A stretch of 64,000 nucleotides of DNA from Lottia gigantea. Lineage: Eukaryota > Mollusca > Gastropoda > Lottiidae. Under the pieces are notes generated by a model. The model worked only from the letters and a program-made list of their open reading frames with translations, did no database searches and was not told the DNA's origin. Position numbers and translations under genes: made by a program. Position 1 is the first letter of the stretch, and each line of letters starts with the position of its first letter. The stretch is from assembly GCF_000327385.1 (NCBI RefSeq), contig NW_008707225.1, positions 2,652,908-2,716,907 on the forward strand. Direction: 5' to 3'. This document shows positions 27,301 through 41,645 of the stretch, one piece after another.

Positions 27301-30300
27301 TTCATATTTTATGGTAAATTTCTCTTTAATGAACGATTGTGTAAATATTTCCTTAAACCATAAAATAAAAAATAATATTTCATGTAATACATTTTGTTAA
27401 GCCGCGTCGTAACTATAAATGTCGGGTAAAAATGAGTATTTAACTGGCCTTTTATTGTAATGAGATAATATACACTTTATTACTCAAATAAATAATAATA
27501 ATATAGTTTTATATTGCGGAGGGCATTGAGCCAATCGGATAAAGCATCATAAAAAAATATTTAATTTATTACCAAAACGATTTATGAAGCATACAACAAA
27601 TTTCCCCAGAAAACTCCTCCCAGATAATTCATGGCTTGATCTGAGCAATGAGGTTTAAAAATAAATACTGGAAACCAAAGTGACTACTAATGCTATGAAA
27701 CTAAAAGGTCAGAACAGCCATAAAATGTTGGTTGATGATCTACCATTAATTCAAATACAATATATAGGTCCATACTTACCCCCTATTATAAATATCTCAT
27801 CATGTAGAACATAAAGCACGTGATGACATAGACCAATCAAATCTTTCGACACATAAGCTGTTCGGTACTTGCCCTGTAATAGAAACCAAACAATTTGAGT
27901 TATTCAACTATGAAGGGATATTTTGTTCTGTAAAATTGTGCAAGTTGGTACATGTGCAGGTTTTGTGTGTGTGGTTATAATGAAATAATTGAAGAATTAT
28001 TTAGCCTGATTGAATTCAACAAAGCTCGGTTTGATTATTGTTTGACAAAAGAAATGAACTTGAATCAGAGCTTCGTGTAGGTTACATGAAATCTATTTAA
28101 GCAGAAATAGTTCAATAAAATTAATTTGTTGTATAAAGTAGTCATTAGTTAATTGAGAAGGACAGCTGCACAATAATCGTAATGTCTTTTTTCCCTTGTC
28201 TCTTCATGATTTGAAACTAATGAAATGAGTCTAATAGTTTTACACGTTTTACAGTAAAGCTACATGCGACTTGAATCGTTGTTATCGAGTGAAAAACACT
28301 GTGTTATTGACCCCGTACAAATAATTATTCCTAGTTTTATTTGAGGTCAAACATAATTTGTTTTTGTTTATTTCAGTATATCCTGATGGGATGGGAAATA
28401 TTAAGCGGTGACTTTTGTAAATCTGTAAGTAAACAATATATAAAACCATTTTAAGTATTCATTTACATACAAAAGTACTTAAATTTGTATATCTTTTAAA
28501 TTTGAAAATCTTTGTGTAAGTTTGTTATTCTTAAGTTTACATACAACAATTTAATAATATTTAATAAACAATAGAACTTATTCTTGTCTGTTTACTTTGT
28601 AATGTAGTCCTGGTTTACATAAAAACATGATAGAAATAAAGCGATTTAGCACGCACCAATGAAAGTATATGAGGACAAAACGTAGCTGAAGCGTTTTATC
28701 AAAAATCATGATCTTCTCTAAACCAGAATTACAGCTACGAATTCTCACAATATTTGTAAGTCAATTTTTACAAATACAGAACTAGGATCTACAGCTGAAA
28801 CCTAATCGAAGATTGTGAAAACAAATAAAGAAAGAAAAGCAGTAGGGTTTCAAAAAAACAACAAACTCAGTGTAGAGTATAGACATATCTTTTACAAAGT
28901 CTATGAGTGCAATGAACCATTATAATTGTTACTAGTTAAAGAGAAGTTTTTACAGATATTAAGTGATGAAAGATTGGAACCATTTATATTTGTATACTAT
29001 CATACCACGGGAATCTCTGTTTTGACTCTTCTCTCCTTGCACATAAATACATGTATATTATAAAACAGTTCACTAATCAATTCCATGTTCTTGCGTAAGG
29101 TTTGGGATTAAATGGGCCAAAACGCAATGAAGACATGCTATTTGACTTGCCATTAACTTTCAAACATTTATATAATAAAGGATTTGTACAGCTCGAATCG
29201 CGGATCTTTAGAAGTCACCAAACCCCATTTAGTACATCCAAAAATAATAATACCTGCACTATATTTAAAATAGTCAAAGCGAAGTCATTTGTCAGTTAAC
29301 ACCTGATACATAATATCAAGAAATTGAAATACCCTGATGTTCATAGTTAAATGTTTCAGATATTAAATTTATAGGATATAAAATGCCATAATGAAATTGG
29401 ATATCACAAGATTAGAAAGATAAATATTTACATTGAGAGTGAAGGGAGCAAATTAAATATAATTTTACAATTTTAAAGTAGATGTCTGTCACAAGTTGAT
29501 TGGATGAAGTAAAGTTGTATTGCAATCGAGAGTTATCCCTCTTCTTGACCTCCATTTCGTTTCTTCAAACACTCAAATGAAAAGATACTCAATGTCACTT
29601 TTCAGTTATGTGACTTTTGCATCAGTAGTTACCCAACAGTCTCAGAGTTTTAGCAAATTACCAAATGATGCTAGGTTTATACTAGAAAACTTTGTCAAGT
29701 AGCATTTTCTTGATGTATATCGTAGAAGTAGATCAATTGTTTGCAGGTTTTCACCTTTTATATGTCGCTACCACATCGCAGTATTATCAAAGAACAAATG
29801 GAACTTATTAAAAAGTTACTTTTGTTTGTATTATTTCATGCCTGTGTTAATTAATAGAAAGTTTTAATGAAGTTAAGTCTCTTCAAAGAAAGGTTAAAAT
29901 ACATTTCATTAGAAATTAATGAAATGATTAAATTAAATGTTAAAAGACGGCTGTAAACAAGTTAATCAGGCTTTACGTATCCAATTCTTTGTCTACTTTC
30001 TTACGATAGAAAACTATCTCAAACTACCATTTACATCACATTACAATAGGCTTATTGATTTTTCTTTAACTGCTGAAGAAAGAAGAAAAGAACCCCACCA
30101 CATACAGTAATTACTAATTAATAGCATTCTAATAACTTATTAATTGACTAGATTCTGATAACTTCAGCCCAATATAGCAGAACAAAACTGAATTGCCGTG
30201 TTGTCAGGTGTGCTTACTGCACGCAGGATTTTATCTTCTTTCTCACATACTGAATAGCTACAATTGAGATCAATGCGATAAGAGAGATTCAAATAACGAG

Positions 30301-33300
30301 CTAACACAATGCCCTGCTTTATCCAATTTACATCTACGACGAATAACAAGAACACAATATTCGGTCTAATTTAATGCATTCTAGTTATATCTGCTAGTGT
30401 TATGGACTTGAGGGTCAACTGGGCATATGAAACAAGTAATCGAGAACATACATTGAAGTCATGTTAGAAAATATACTCCAGAGCCTCGCATTTCCTGGAG
30501 CCAAATGCATCAAATTATATATGACCCAATGCGTATTAGCTATCTGTATCACATTTCAGCATTAAAACCCGACATTCGCTTTCACTAAATTTCAACAAAT
30601 CTAAGACTATCGTCATCTCCAGGCAGTTGTATCATTTTCCCGTGCAGAATTAACTGATATGGAATCATCGGTCAATGCTCGAAATAAAGTCAATAGCAGT
30701 CGCAGATAGTGGAATATTCCATACGATAGTGTTTCATACTAATGGAATAGGAAGTCCAATACTGAAAGAAAATATGGATACGAAAATCATAGGTCCATTA
30801 TTATGACACATGTCTGAAAAAGAAAAAAAAACCTTTTTGGAAGAACTACTATTCATGTACATCAACAAGAAATGTATCAATAATCGCACAATGACCTAAT
30901 TTTACAGTATCCACTATATCTAATCGTAACAATACAATTTCATTCACAAATTTATTCCTCTTGGCTGATTGGAATATTTTATAAAGTAGAACTACCAGTC
31001 TGTAGTCTTTCTGGGGAATTCTGATTAAACGGGTTAACACCATTCTAATTCACATCCTACAGAATATGTTGGCGAGAAGAAGTCCAAGAGGAATAGTGTT
31101 GTGTGTAGCTCTAATAAAATATAAATGTGATTTATTACAGATAGCGCTAGTCGTGTCAACTTGCAATCATGATTTATAGTCGTAATGTTGTAGATTGTAG
31201 TAAACCATAGCCTGATTTTCCATTCCCTATTCACCTTTATGCAGACTGTTTAATTTCCAATACATACTCAAATACCTTCATGATTCAAAGGAAACGTCTC
31301 AAGAATACAGACTAAAACAGGATCATGTCTCAGACATTATTTCTATGATCGACATTAACCCATATCCTGCCCTATATTTTTCTGAATGGGGATTTCGATT
31401 AACTGAACACAAATTGGCTCATAGAAAATGACTGAAGTATGCTTCTATCCAGTAGGCAATAGATACCACACAATTTCAAAGTTTAAACAAACCTTAAGTT
31501 TTCCCGATGGTTATTAAGATTATCTCAACTTGTAAATCAGAATGTCAATTAATGATAATTGTCGTTCTATCAAAACAATTACAACCAAAGTAACTCATTT
31601 CTGAAATTTCGAAGCATAAAAACGTCCCTTTGTGAAAAGAATACTGACAAAGTCAATGTGCAAAGCAAACCTTGGTTACTTTTCTGAACATCTGATGTTT
31701 TCCCTATCAGGATTAAACATTGGCAACCTTGAGTCCACTGTAACAATTTGAATTGAATATGTGAAGAGATAATTGATGATGTATAAGGTTATTTACACAT
31801 CATAATTTCACACGAACAGCGTTCACAAATTCAAGTCAGAAGATGAAAGGAATTCTTCTATTTGATGTTTTAACCACTTGAATATCATCATTGACAAATA
31901 AACAACATTGTTTGTTATTAGAAATGTTCTCGGTGTGAGAATCGAGTGAACGTTGATGAAATATTATGATATATGAGTAGAGGCTGTAGGGTAAGTATTG
32001 GGTATATTTAAAATCATTTATCTTCCCACTTAGTTTGCTACAGTATATTATTGTTTTTCCAATATCCTATTATTATTGTTGACTGTGATGATTTGTTGGT
32101 AAATAGTAGTAATCATCTCCAACTGAGAACCACTCAAGTACTTGATATGACATATCGCTTATCACACAGAATTAAACAAGTTTATTGGGGACAACAAATG
32201 ACCGAAAATGATTTCATTTTTATTTCAAATAGAGGTTATCTTATCTTGATTTAAACCTATGATCTTTTACCATTGCCAACTAATAGGCATCTGATGATAT
32301 CTAAAATACAGGGAAAAGAACCTTTTTATACCCCAAATAGGGATATTATTCCAATATCATCTCCTAAACTAGGTTTGAATACATATTGAAAAATAATAAC
32401 ATATGGCACGTGATGCAACTAAATAGTAGACTTGCATGTCAAGGAGACGCTTATTCCAAAAAATAATACAATAAGCCAATTGAGTAAAATGGGAAGCAGA
32501 AGTCGCTCCGAAAAGGTGGTTTGGTTCAGATGATCAAGTGAAGCTTTGATCAGAAATTCCCTATGGTGCCAATCTGGTGCTTCACATGTTCCATGAAGAG
32601 CCCTTGCCGAAAAATAAATATTCATAAATCATCATTTTAAAAAACATCATCGCACTTCTTAATACAAATATTACTGAAGTAATCAAGCGCAGTAAACTAA
32701 AGATAGTTATTAGGAGTTTGACGTGTGGAATTTCCACAATTACAAAACCATATATTCTAATGTAAGAGTAGACTTAAAGGCACCTTACGCATGATTTATG
32801 TAACACATTGCTTGTCGACCATCTCAGAAGGGAAAACAACTATAACGACAAGCAGTGTAGGATAATGAGAACTGTTATGTTTATAAAATGATAGCAGTGT
32901 ATAGAAGATTATAGCGATACCTTATAGTGTTGTATAATTGGAATAAAAAACGTAAATAATAGTAAATCATGTAAAATATATCTCACGTTAAATCTGAATT
33001 TATCACTTTTATAATATATTTTATTCTCATATATACATCATTTTCATAGATTGTATAGTTACAACAAATAAACAAATCTTTTGATGTGCTTTCACTCAAG
33101 ACAAGTCAAAATAACATTCAGGTAGTAAAGAGAGTAACTAACCCCGGTATAATGGAGCATTTTGGAGGGCTGGGCTTAATTAACGGCAAATAAATAGGTA
33201 AAATATTCATCAACACGATGATACCATTAAAACTATGAAGTCTAATATCTTGAAAGCAAAATACAAGAATATTGTTATAGTGTCTAGTTTTGTCACACAT

Positions 33301-36300
33301 AGAGGAAGGATGTTGCGTAGTGCATTATAGTAAAATATCGATTTCTTCCAACCATAAACGTTTTCAAAAATACCTGGTTTCCATGACAAATTATGTGAAA
33401 ATGTATGGAGGTCTGGTTGTATAAAGATTACAGATTAACCCTTTAAAACATGAAAGGTTTAATTCTGAAAGGAAATCCCATTAAAATACAATAGTGAATG
33501 AGTTACGACCATTGGGTTATTTAATTCTCTTTAACTAACACTTCTAAGCTCATGTTTACGATCACAGAGCGTTTTAGTGTTTTATCCCAATTCTTTACTA
33601 CACCTTTATTCCACCCCTTCTTAACACAAATTTTCCATCGCCTTACACATACACTATTGTACTGTGGATTTGTTCGCCTTTTAACCGCGAACAAAAAGGT
33701 TTGACTTGAATATTGAGATCGTCACTCGAACACCGTATAATCAGTAATACAACTGTTACAAATTTCCAATTCACATTTGTTAAATTTATTAACAAAGACG
33801 TAGTGCATGCAGAAAATAGGCCAAATTCGCAAATTGTTCAAATTATGTCATCCAATTCAGATATATAGGTTTTTGTTGTCGTTTTAAATAATATTCAGTT
33901 TCAGCACTTACAAAAGAAATAAAATGGTCATTTGCAATTTTTGTTTAAAAGATTGTATGTGTGATTTGTATTGAAATGGAAAGACAGTAAATTGCAATTA
34001 CAGAAAAGTGGCAAATTTCGTTGATATATTCATGTGAAAATAATTGAACAGGGCCATAAATTATACAATTAATAAAAAGGGACAATTATGTTTAGAAATG
34101 ATAAAAATAATACCAGGGGGCAAGGTCTGTATTTCACAACAGATGACAGAGACAGGCAATATAAACCAATCAGATCATCACTTCTGAATTAGCCAAAGAA
34201 AATCGGTTTCCATACTGTAATCATATCACGAATATCAGTGATCGGAGACGAGAAGCCTCCAGATTAACTTCATTTAGGTTCCAGTGAAAATATAATCAAA
34301 ACCTTGCAGAATATCAGTGGAGGCTGTGTGAAATATTGGAACTAAGAGAGAGAAAACATTCATCATTGTCAGACATGGGGATTAGAGTAGAGGAGAGATA
34401 ACCCAATAGATTTAGCTACAAATCGATGACGACATCCAATCTAGGGGAGCCAATCTTCTAGACAGCCAATAAGAATTACCATTATGATAACATCATCGTT
34501 TCACTCGCATGAGAAACTTAAAAGGAATTATATTTTTTATCTTTTTTCTATGTTCTGTGTGATTTATGTAAAGTCCAGATTGATATTTTGTTAGTTTGAC
34601 ACACAGAAATTGAGCGAAACTCGAGCAAATTAATCGAAATAAAATTAATTCCAGATAACTAATTTAATATCAAAGATATTTACTTTCTTTTTTTTTCTTG
34701 GTTAAATGTAGAAATATAAGACTAGACAAGAGTTTTTTTAAACACTGCATAGAACCTTCTATAAGTTTTTATAAGGATATGTAATTATATAATGTTTGCT
34801 TTTAGTGAAGATTGGACAATTGAAAAATAAGCTTATTATTGATACTTTGGTATTGCGTAGTATTTCAACCGCTCCAGTCGGGAGTTAACATTTGCTGCAA
34901 GTATATACATGTGATCATGCATTTTCGTATATTGGTGCAAATTATTGAGTGTATCTAAAGCAGGACTTTAGTAATTGATTCTGGTAAAAGATAGTTAGTT
35001 TTTGTTTTAACTAATTATCTAAAAGACTTTTTCATCTTTGATGTCTATATTTATAAGAATATAAAGAATATCACGGATAACCAAACGTATTTTTTTCTTG
35101 AAATAACCACTACGCACATAAATATAAATTATGTTAAATGTATAGCGACAGTCTGGCAAGGTGCTTATTTGAATTATTTATTGTGTCATGTTTTTGTTCA
35201 CCTACAACCTTTCGTGGATTAACATCATATTTAAATACAAGTTATGTCAGTTTTTATTAGAATATTATACATACACGAGTAGAGCTAACAACTACCTTTG
35301 TTTTATGGACTTATATAACACATAAATAATGTAAAAATAGAGTTGTAAGTCTAGGCAGCATAAAATTCAGCATTTACAACCTTCAATTACAAAAACACAG
35401 AAAATGACACATACATTTTTTTACACCACACATTTCGTAACCACACAATAGAACAATTTTATAACAATGTACATAACTCTCAAATTTTTTAAACGTCTGA
35501 AGTAAATGGTTATGGCTCACACAATGCCATATCTTGTACAAGTAAACGCATTAACCTTCAGGTTATATCGAATAACGGAACCATTAAGAGCTACGATAAT
35601 CCAGTGAACTATAATCATAGCACAGTTAGAAAGAGGAATCTTGCCGGGCATTCAGTTATATTATCTACATTTTATACTCTAAAAAATAATTAGTTTTTTT
35701 GAGCCAAATAAGTATATCATATTGGAATTACTGATTCCAACAACAGATTGTGGGTTTTCATTCTTTGCCAGATGTATATGTAGCTTATAAAACTGATGTT
35801 TGCAACACATATTTTCAGAAATCTGCTTTAAAAAAAGCCACATAGTTGACAAAATAATGGCTTTGTGGCGGTTAATTGTATAGAATGCAGTGATTGGACA
35901 ATACTTCATAACGTAGAATTATCAAGTTTAAAAACAGCCCAGTTAATCTTTGTGAGATGAGTACAAGTCGACTACCCATCATGTCCAATTTGATTACAGT
36001 GCTTCTCATTGTGTCATGACACTTCAAGTTTTATTACTTCCACGCATTTCCTCCACGTCACCCAATCATTTCTCGCGCATGACGGATGTTACATGGACAC
36101 GCGAGCTCCTTTCTTCTGATTGGATCTCTTAAAGTGTACCTGGTAATTTGAAGGTGAAATGGTCTTTTGAAAGATATCCTTCATGCATTGTCTCACAATA
36201 GTAATTGACCTCTAATAACCCCAATAAATAATCAACATCAAACACTTAAGGAAGGAACTATGCTCTTTCATTTCCTCTTTTCCCCTAGAATTAAATTAGA

Positions 36301-37582
36301 CGTTGGTGTAATCTTCTTAACTTAAAACAATTTCAGATCAAAAGGCTGATAAAACGTTTTTCCCAAAACCTTTCAAATGACTTGATACTACGAAACTGCT
36401 TTGTCTGTTGTATCATGAGCGTAAATGAACATATCTTAAGCTTGATTATTGTGGCGAGTGCCATGATAAAATTTAACAATTGAACAAGTAGGCATCTTGA
36501 ACGCAGCCTTTTCTACAAGTCAAATTCTGTTAAATCCACAAAATAAGCTTGGATCTAACTATTTTGTATATGGTCACAATTTACAGGGACGAAAAAGATA
36601 TGTTGTGGATCAAACGACTCTCAGTATGTTTAAATCATCGTGAAATCTATTACAATTGTTGAGAATTAAAAAAAAATAATTTAATTACAAGATTAGATAA
36701 GATAATTTGATACAGAAATGCAAACGAAAGGGCCACTAACGTTCAACAGTTGTGATTTAAAATACTTGGAGCATATGTGATCGATTTATTGAAGATAAAG
36801 AAAAATCCATACTTGAATAAGTAGCGGGATCAGCTCATCTGTCTCTGGTAATTCCGTTTGGTTTCGAAGACTCAAAAAGACATCCCATGCTTTCCCTTGA
36901 GTCGATTGCACAATTATAAATGAACTGATTTTTCTTTCAACGGTTTACCACCATGTACCACCGACATCATTTAATATCTCCGAGACATGTTGCATTGTAT
37001 TCAGACTAATTAATTTGTTTGGGGGTTGAACATAACTTCTCACTTTGAAATTTCTATTTAATCATTTAAACTCGTAAGTATTTAACTGGAGTTCTTAAAT
37101 CTGTGCAAACGCTGTATCACGTGTCTGGTTTGTTCATGCCACGAGCAACACCACTTGACATGAGGATGTATCGTTGACTGAGTAATAACCGTGTACATTT
37201 CTTTTTACATTGTTCAACTACTTATTTAACATATCATTGTTAAAGACTTTTGACACCAATAGCGAAGTATTATGTCCCTAATCTACTCGAAACAAGACCA
37301 GAGTTTCACCTGTAAAGTTTGTTTCACTTAAATGTACTACGAATTTGCACTTTTACCTATTAACCTTAACATTAGTATATACACTGTTGCAACCATGGCT
37401 AACGCCTTCTGATGAATTGTATTTTGGTACCTTTTAACCACATAAGTACTTTTACTAAGTACTAAAGATCCGAACCCCAAATCGAAACCCAAAATACAAC
37501 ATACAAGCTAAACATTGGTAGTAGCCTATGCAGTTTTGCCTGGGCGCAAGGCGACTTCCAAGGATTTTCAAATATTGGTAAA
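24374..37582. other. Long gene desert upstream of Antp
   Basis: No protein or RNA gene was recognised in about 13 kb. The stretch 25580-27600 is extremely AT-rich, with many TAAT/ATTA cores expected from composition alone. The block 34100-34490 is less AT-rich and holds CCAAT-type sites (34162, 34449, 34466) and a Meis-like TGACAG, so it is a possible regulatory element. The block 36030-36170 has a CCAAT at 36062, an inverted CCAAT at about 36117 and several CpG-containing sites. Open frames of 60-85 codons (for example 25073-25321 and 25336-25593) look random. Confidence 0.5.
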
Positions 37583-37757
37583 TGTGTCAATACAGGTATG
37601 TGTCCCATCAAAGGACTGAGCAAGAAGTCATCACAGCAATGTGTCACAATCACAAAATTGGACAAGGAGTCAACACAAGGGTGTCCCACCAACAGACTGG
37701 GCAAGGGCAAGGAGTCAATACAAGGATGTGTCCCCCCTCAAAGCCATTGGACAATAA
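37583..37757 (+). repeat. Short minisatellite, about four units of 41-45 bp
   Basis: Units are anchored on GTCAAYACARG at 37586, 37627, 37669 and 37714, giving spacings of 41, 42 and 45 bp. Each unit runs through ATGTGTCCCA to a GGRCAAGGA segment, and the last has an internal duplication of GGGCAA. The region is richer in GC and purine/pyrimidine-biased compared with its flanks. Overlapping frames of 60-85 codons cross it, but one spacing is not a multiple of three, so a protein repeat is not conserved. It is best treated as non-coding tandem repeat. Confidence 0.75.
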
Positions 37758-40161
37758 GCCATGAAAAGGGCAAGGTAGGAGTGGGTCTTCAACCCAGTTA
37801 CAATCGTTTTTACCTCTATACTATTATTCAGACAATGAAATCAAACATTTCTTGAACACGCAACATACATTGTTTCGAATGTATTAACTCTAGAATGCCA
37901 AAATCTGATAGACTGTTCGCGTAACATTGCAGATTCAGCTCTGAAAAAAAAACCTCACGTTGAGATCACTGCAGCACTGTCAACTTACCACCCCATTCAC
38001 AGATACTTGTCAACTACCTTTTGAAGACTTATAATTCGTCGAGTATTCTAACCTAACCAGATACCAATCTGCTTAAGCGTGTAGGTTTCATTTCTAAGCC
38101 ATACACTAATAAAAAGTGTATCTACCTTCGAAGGAATTCAGAATTCTAAAATGCATGTTAAAAATTTGTATCACTTGAATCAATCAATTTGGACAAAAAT
38201 GAAGTGGATAGCATTTAATAAGAAAAAAAACTTATTAGGTTATCGCCAACATTATCTGGAAAAGAAAAACTCTGAAATGATGTCTGTTGTACAGCCGCCC
38301 TGTATTTATACAACCATTATCATTGAATTATCTCAACAATACTTTCCCAATTTGTCTCTAGTTTTTATGACATTCCGCGTTGAACGATACAGAAACATAT
38401 TCATCTTGGGAGACGACATGGAAATAAATTCTTCTCGAAAACAATTGTGACGCTACATCAGAACAGGACAAAGGATTCCAAAAAAGTTGTAAACTTGAAG
38501 TGCTGCATTCTCAAATTTTTGGACATAGCTGAAACAAACTTATATTCTTTCAATTAGAATGCACAGTTCTTTAATTCGATGTAAATGGTCATCGTAATAG
38601 GGTATTAACTGAACGCAAGAAATTAAAAATGCATACAAAATTAACTGAAGTTTGAAATTTATACCGTAGGCATATTATTCCAGACACTACGCTACAATGT
38701 TGTTCTCAAACAAACTTATATTCTTTCAATTATATGTCTTTCATTAATAGCTTAAGATCATCTACACCAAAGGGTATTAAATGTATTCTTATAAAATTAA
38801 TGTGTAAACAAGAAATACTTCGATTCTACCCAAAAGCGTAATTATTTACACACGAATATTGTTGCATTAATCATACATTTCTGTCCTTGTGAATAAGAAA
38901 TTTTAAGAATATTGGTTGGCGTCGTTGCTAAACTGGGTGTTCTGACAAGCTATGGTACAATCTGATCTTGTGCATTTGAAGATTGACAGAAGAAATTGTC
39001 GATCCTTCCAAATTCGTTTTACAACCAAAGAAAAAAATCACATACAGATCAAAACTTGCTTATCACAAACACAAAGAACGAGTCGAGATATTTTGTTTTA
39101 GATTACACCTTGATAACATGTGAAATAAGAAAAGTTATTATTTGTTATGTCAATCAAAGCTAAGTAATGATAATAAAATCTTATGTCTATTGGTTCATTA
39201 CGTTCATGGTTTTTTCAGTTACTCTCTTAACCACATGAAATTCAGTCCAGTTTCAAGATTCCTTGAAATTTCGTATGCTAGAGATGAGCCCTTCGCAAAA
39301 CCTCTAGATTCATAGATTTCTTGCAGTTTTTTGCTCACGTCACGATGTTGTGTAACAAATTGCTGATATTTTGTTGTTTCCTCAGCAACAGAAAAACTAA
39401 ACTAGCATGTCAAGACAAACCTGGTGATTTTTGCATTGTGTGACAAATTAAAAAATTTCTGGATGTCGTTGACGAGTAACGAATACAATTGAACTAATCA
39501 GTAGAGATTCTGGAAGGAACAATGTCTTGATTGAAGAATAAAACCATGTGATTGATGTTGTAAGACAAGTGACGTCTTCACCCTTACCATATATTTCCAC
39601 GATAAACGACACAAGCGTCACATTAGGAGTGGATCAAATATCACGACACGGGGTTACTTGATCAACTATATGAATAAATATATCATTTATTTTTCAAAAT
39701 TAATTCGATAATACCAGCTAACACCTGCCCGGCTATTAGTGAAAGGAAATCGTCGTTGGCAAACTATTGTCATATACAATTCTACGACTCATTATCACGA
39801 CATGGGCGGTCACTGTTGCTCAATATATCAAAGGGTACGTAACTCCAACACACTCCCTATCCAAAGATCCACAAGAAATTAGATACATTTTGCAACATTT
39901 ACATAGGAAAACGATGATTTGTAAACACGCCGGGAGATAAATAAATAGTTTTCTATATCTTCTGTCACACTGAGAATAATTTGTTACGCCACATTTATTG
40001 TTTATGGTGATTCGAATGTGAATAAGGTATCTCGTAGTATTCAAGTAGATTTAGTTCGTTATTGTGATTTGAAATAAATAAATCATTGGTTTAATTCAGT
40101 TCAGAGGTGTTCAGTGTTTTTTAAGAATAATTCATAAAATAGAAAAGCATTCTCAAGGATA
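37758..40161. other. Intergenic stretch with one repeated 25-mer
   Basis: No gene recognised. The segment beginning AAACAAACTTATATTC occurs at 38532 and again at 38709 (177 bp offset) and matches for about 25 bases; beyond that only scattered similarity such as GGGTATTAA remains, so it may be an old tandem duplication. The 99-codon frame at 38151-38450 has no recognisable domain. Confidence 0.5.
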
Positions 40162-40291
40162 TTTTGACAATGTATTGTGAACCAATAGTCAACAGAGTTG
40201 CAAGGTCTGGAACAGAAAACAATATTAGACTTGCTTGTTTTTAACAAAAAATACATTCCTTAAGTTTTTTTGACAATGTATTGTGAACCAA
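40162..40291. repeat. Local duplication, 106 bp offset
   Basis: The 24-base segment TTTTGACAATGTATTG plus TGAACCAA occurs at 40162-40185 and again at 40268-40291. Weaker similarity follows both copies (CAGAGTTG / CAGAATTG and GGAACAGAAA). This fits a decayed tandem duplication rather than a transposon, as no terminal structure is visible. Confidence 0.7.
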
Positions 40292-41465
40292 AATTCAGCA
40301 GAATTGGAACAGAAATCAACAAAAGACATAAAAAACAGTTTTGTAAAAACAATTTTTTTTCTGAAACCTTTACAAAGCGATTAATTGAAATAGTTTAGGT
40401 TGTTTTTAGTTTTGTAGAGGAATAGACAAATATTCCAGCATCCCCATTATCGTCATACAGCAAAATACAGGCAGATATTCCTTCATACTTACACCACAGT
40501 CATTTATTGCTCGAAATTTTGTTATTTAAGCAAATATTGTTATTACCCAAATTCGTTAATTGTGCTGTTTTCAAATAAAAGAGTTTATTTCCGGTTTGGT
40601 TGTTATTGTAGATTATTCCAAGAAAAAATTGTCATTTGTTTTTGACACGCCTTAAAAATAATTCTAAATTTTAGATATAGCTAGTAAAGCTTCGTTGACG
40701 TTCGTTATCAAAATCATCCGGAAGCCGAATCTCGCTGTTGTATTTTCATGTCTGCAAGGACTAAGAATAATAAACTTGAAGGGCCTTATCCAATACAATA
40801 TTTCTATCCCTCTGTAATGCCTTTTTAAACTCCTTCCACTTGACGTCTGCCCATTTTCATGATATATGGCGCGAAACGACAAGGGGAGATAATCTATTTA
40901 GAGACACAGACACGTGATGTATGTTCGTATAATGAGACGGCTAATCTTGCATCCAAATTCCTAGGGAAAATACGTTAATGAAAGTTCATGGTTGTGGAGT
41001 GCTTGGCATTTATACTTCAAAATTATCAAATGAATTCGAGACCATTTCCCAAGCATGAAAATGAAAAGATGTAGTTAATTCGATTTGAGGTAGACAGCAT
41101 TTCTTTGAGGTCGCGCTCAAATTAATTAAGCCTTTCCTTGGCGTAAGCTGATTGACCATGTGAAATAATCAATGATACGCTAGTCGAATAATATAGTAAA
41201 TCTTGGTAAAAGTCAATAGCAATCTCAAAGATGATGGCCAAATCAATGCCTGATTAATCCACGGTCCAAACAAATTTAATCATCCCAGAAACTTTCATAC
41301 GATTGCTTTTCTTTTTCTTAGAAGTCTGGCAATGAACTGTGGTGATTTCATTTTTATAAATTAGAAAAACAAATGCATTACGACAAAATAAATAATCACT
41401 TTTTGACCGATGATTGACGTCTATGTCTATAAAATAGTTTGCTATTAATTCATGTTCTGGATTTG
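40292..41465. other. Intergenic stretch with possible regulatory block
   Basis: No gene. From about 40660 to 41330 the DNA is less AT-rich and contains a cluster of sites: an AGATAATC (GATA-like), a CACGTG E-box near 40911, ATTAATTAAG at about 41121, a Pbx/Hox-like TGATTGACC at 41149-41157 and AATCAATGAT at 41167-41176. The last two are 9 bp apart. It is a candidate enhancer by motif content only. Confidence 0.35.
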
Positions 41466-41645
41466 TTTTTTATTCATAGTGCTTTTGGGGTACAGGAAAT
41501 AGACCAAGGTACCTAATCGTCGTAAGAAAAGGGTATTCACAATGCCTTTGCAAGAATCGGGTAAATGTGTGTGAATACCCTTTTCTTACGACAATTAAGT
41601 ACCCTGATATATTTCCTGTACCCTAGAAGTACTATGAATAAAAAA
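41466..41645. repeat. Foldback element, 75 bp inverted arms and 30 bp loop
   Basis: The arms 41466-41540 and 41571-41645 align without gaps as an inverted repeat with 8 differences in 75 positions. The outer ends are TTTTTTATTCATAG and the innermost part, GTCGTAAGAAAAGGGTATTC, is perfect. Three of the differences would still pair as G-U in RNA, so a transcript could form a hairpin with about 70 paired positions. No coding capacity and no clear target-site duplication were seen. It is most likely a foldback-type MITE; a hairpin RNA gene is the alternative. Confidence 0.85.
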
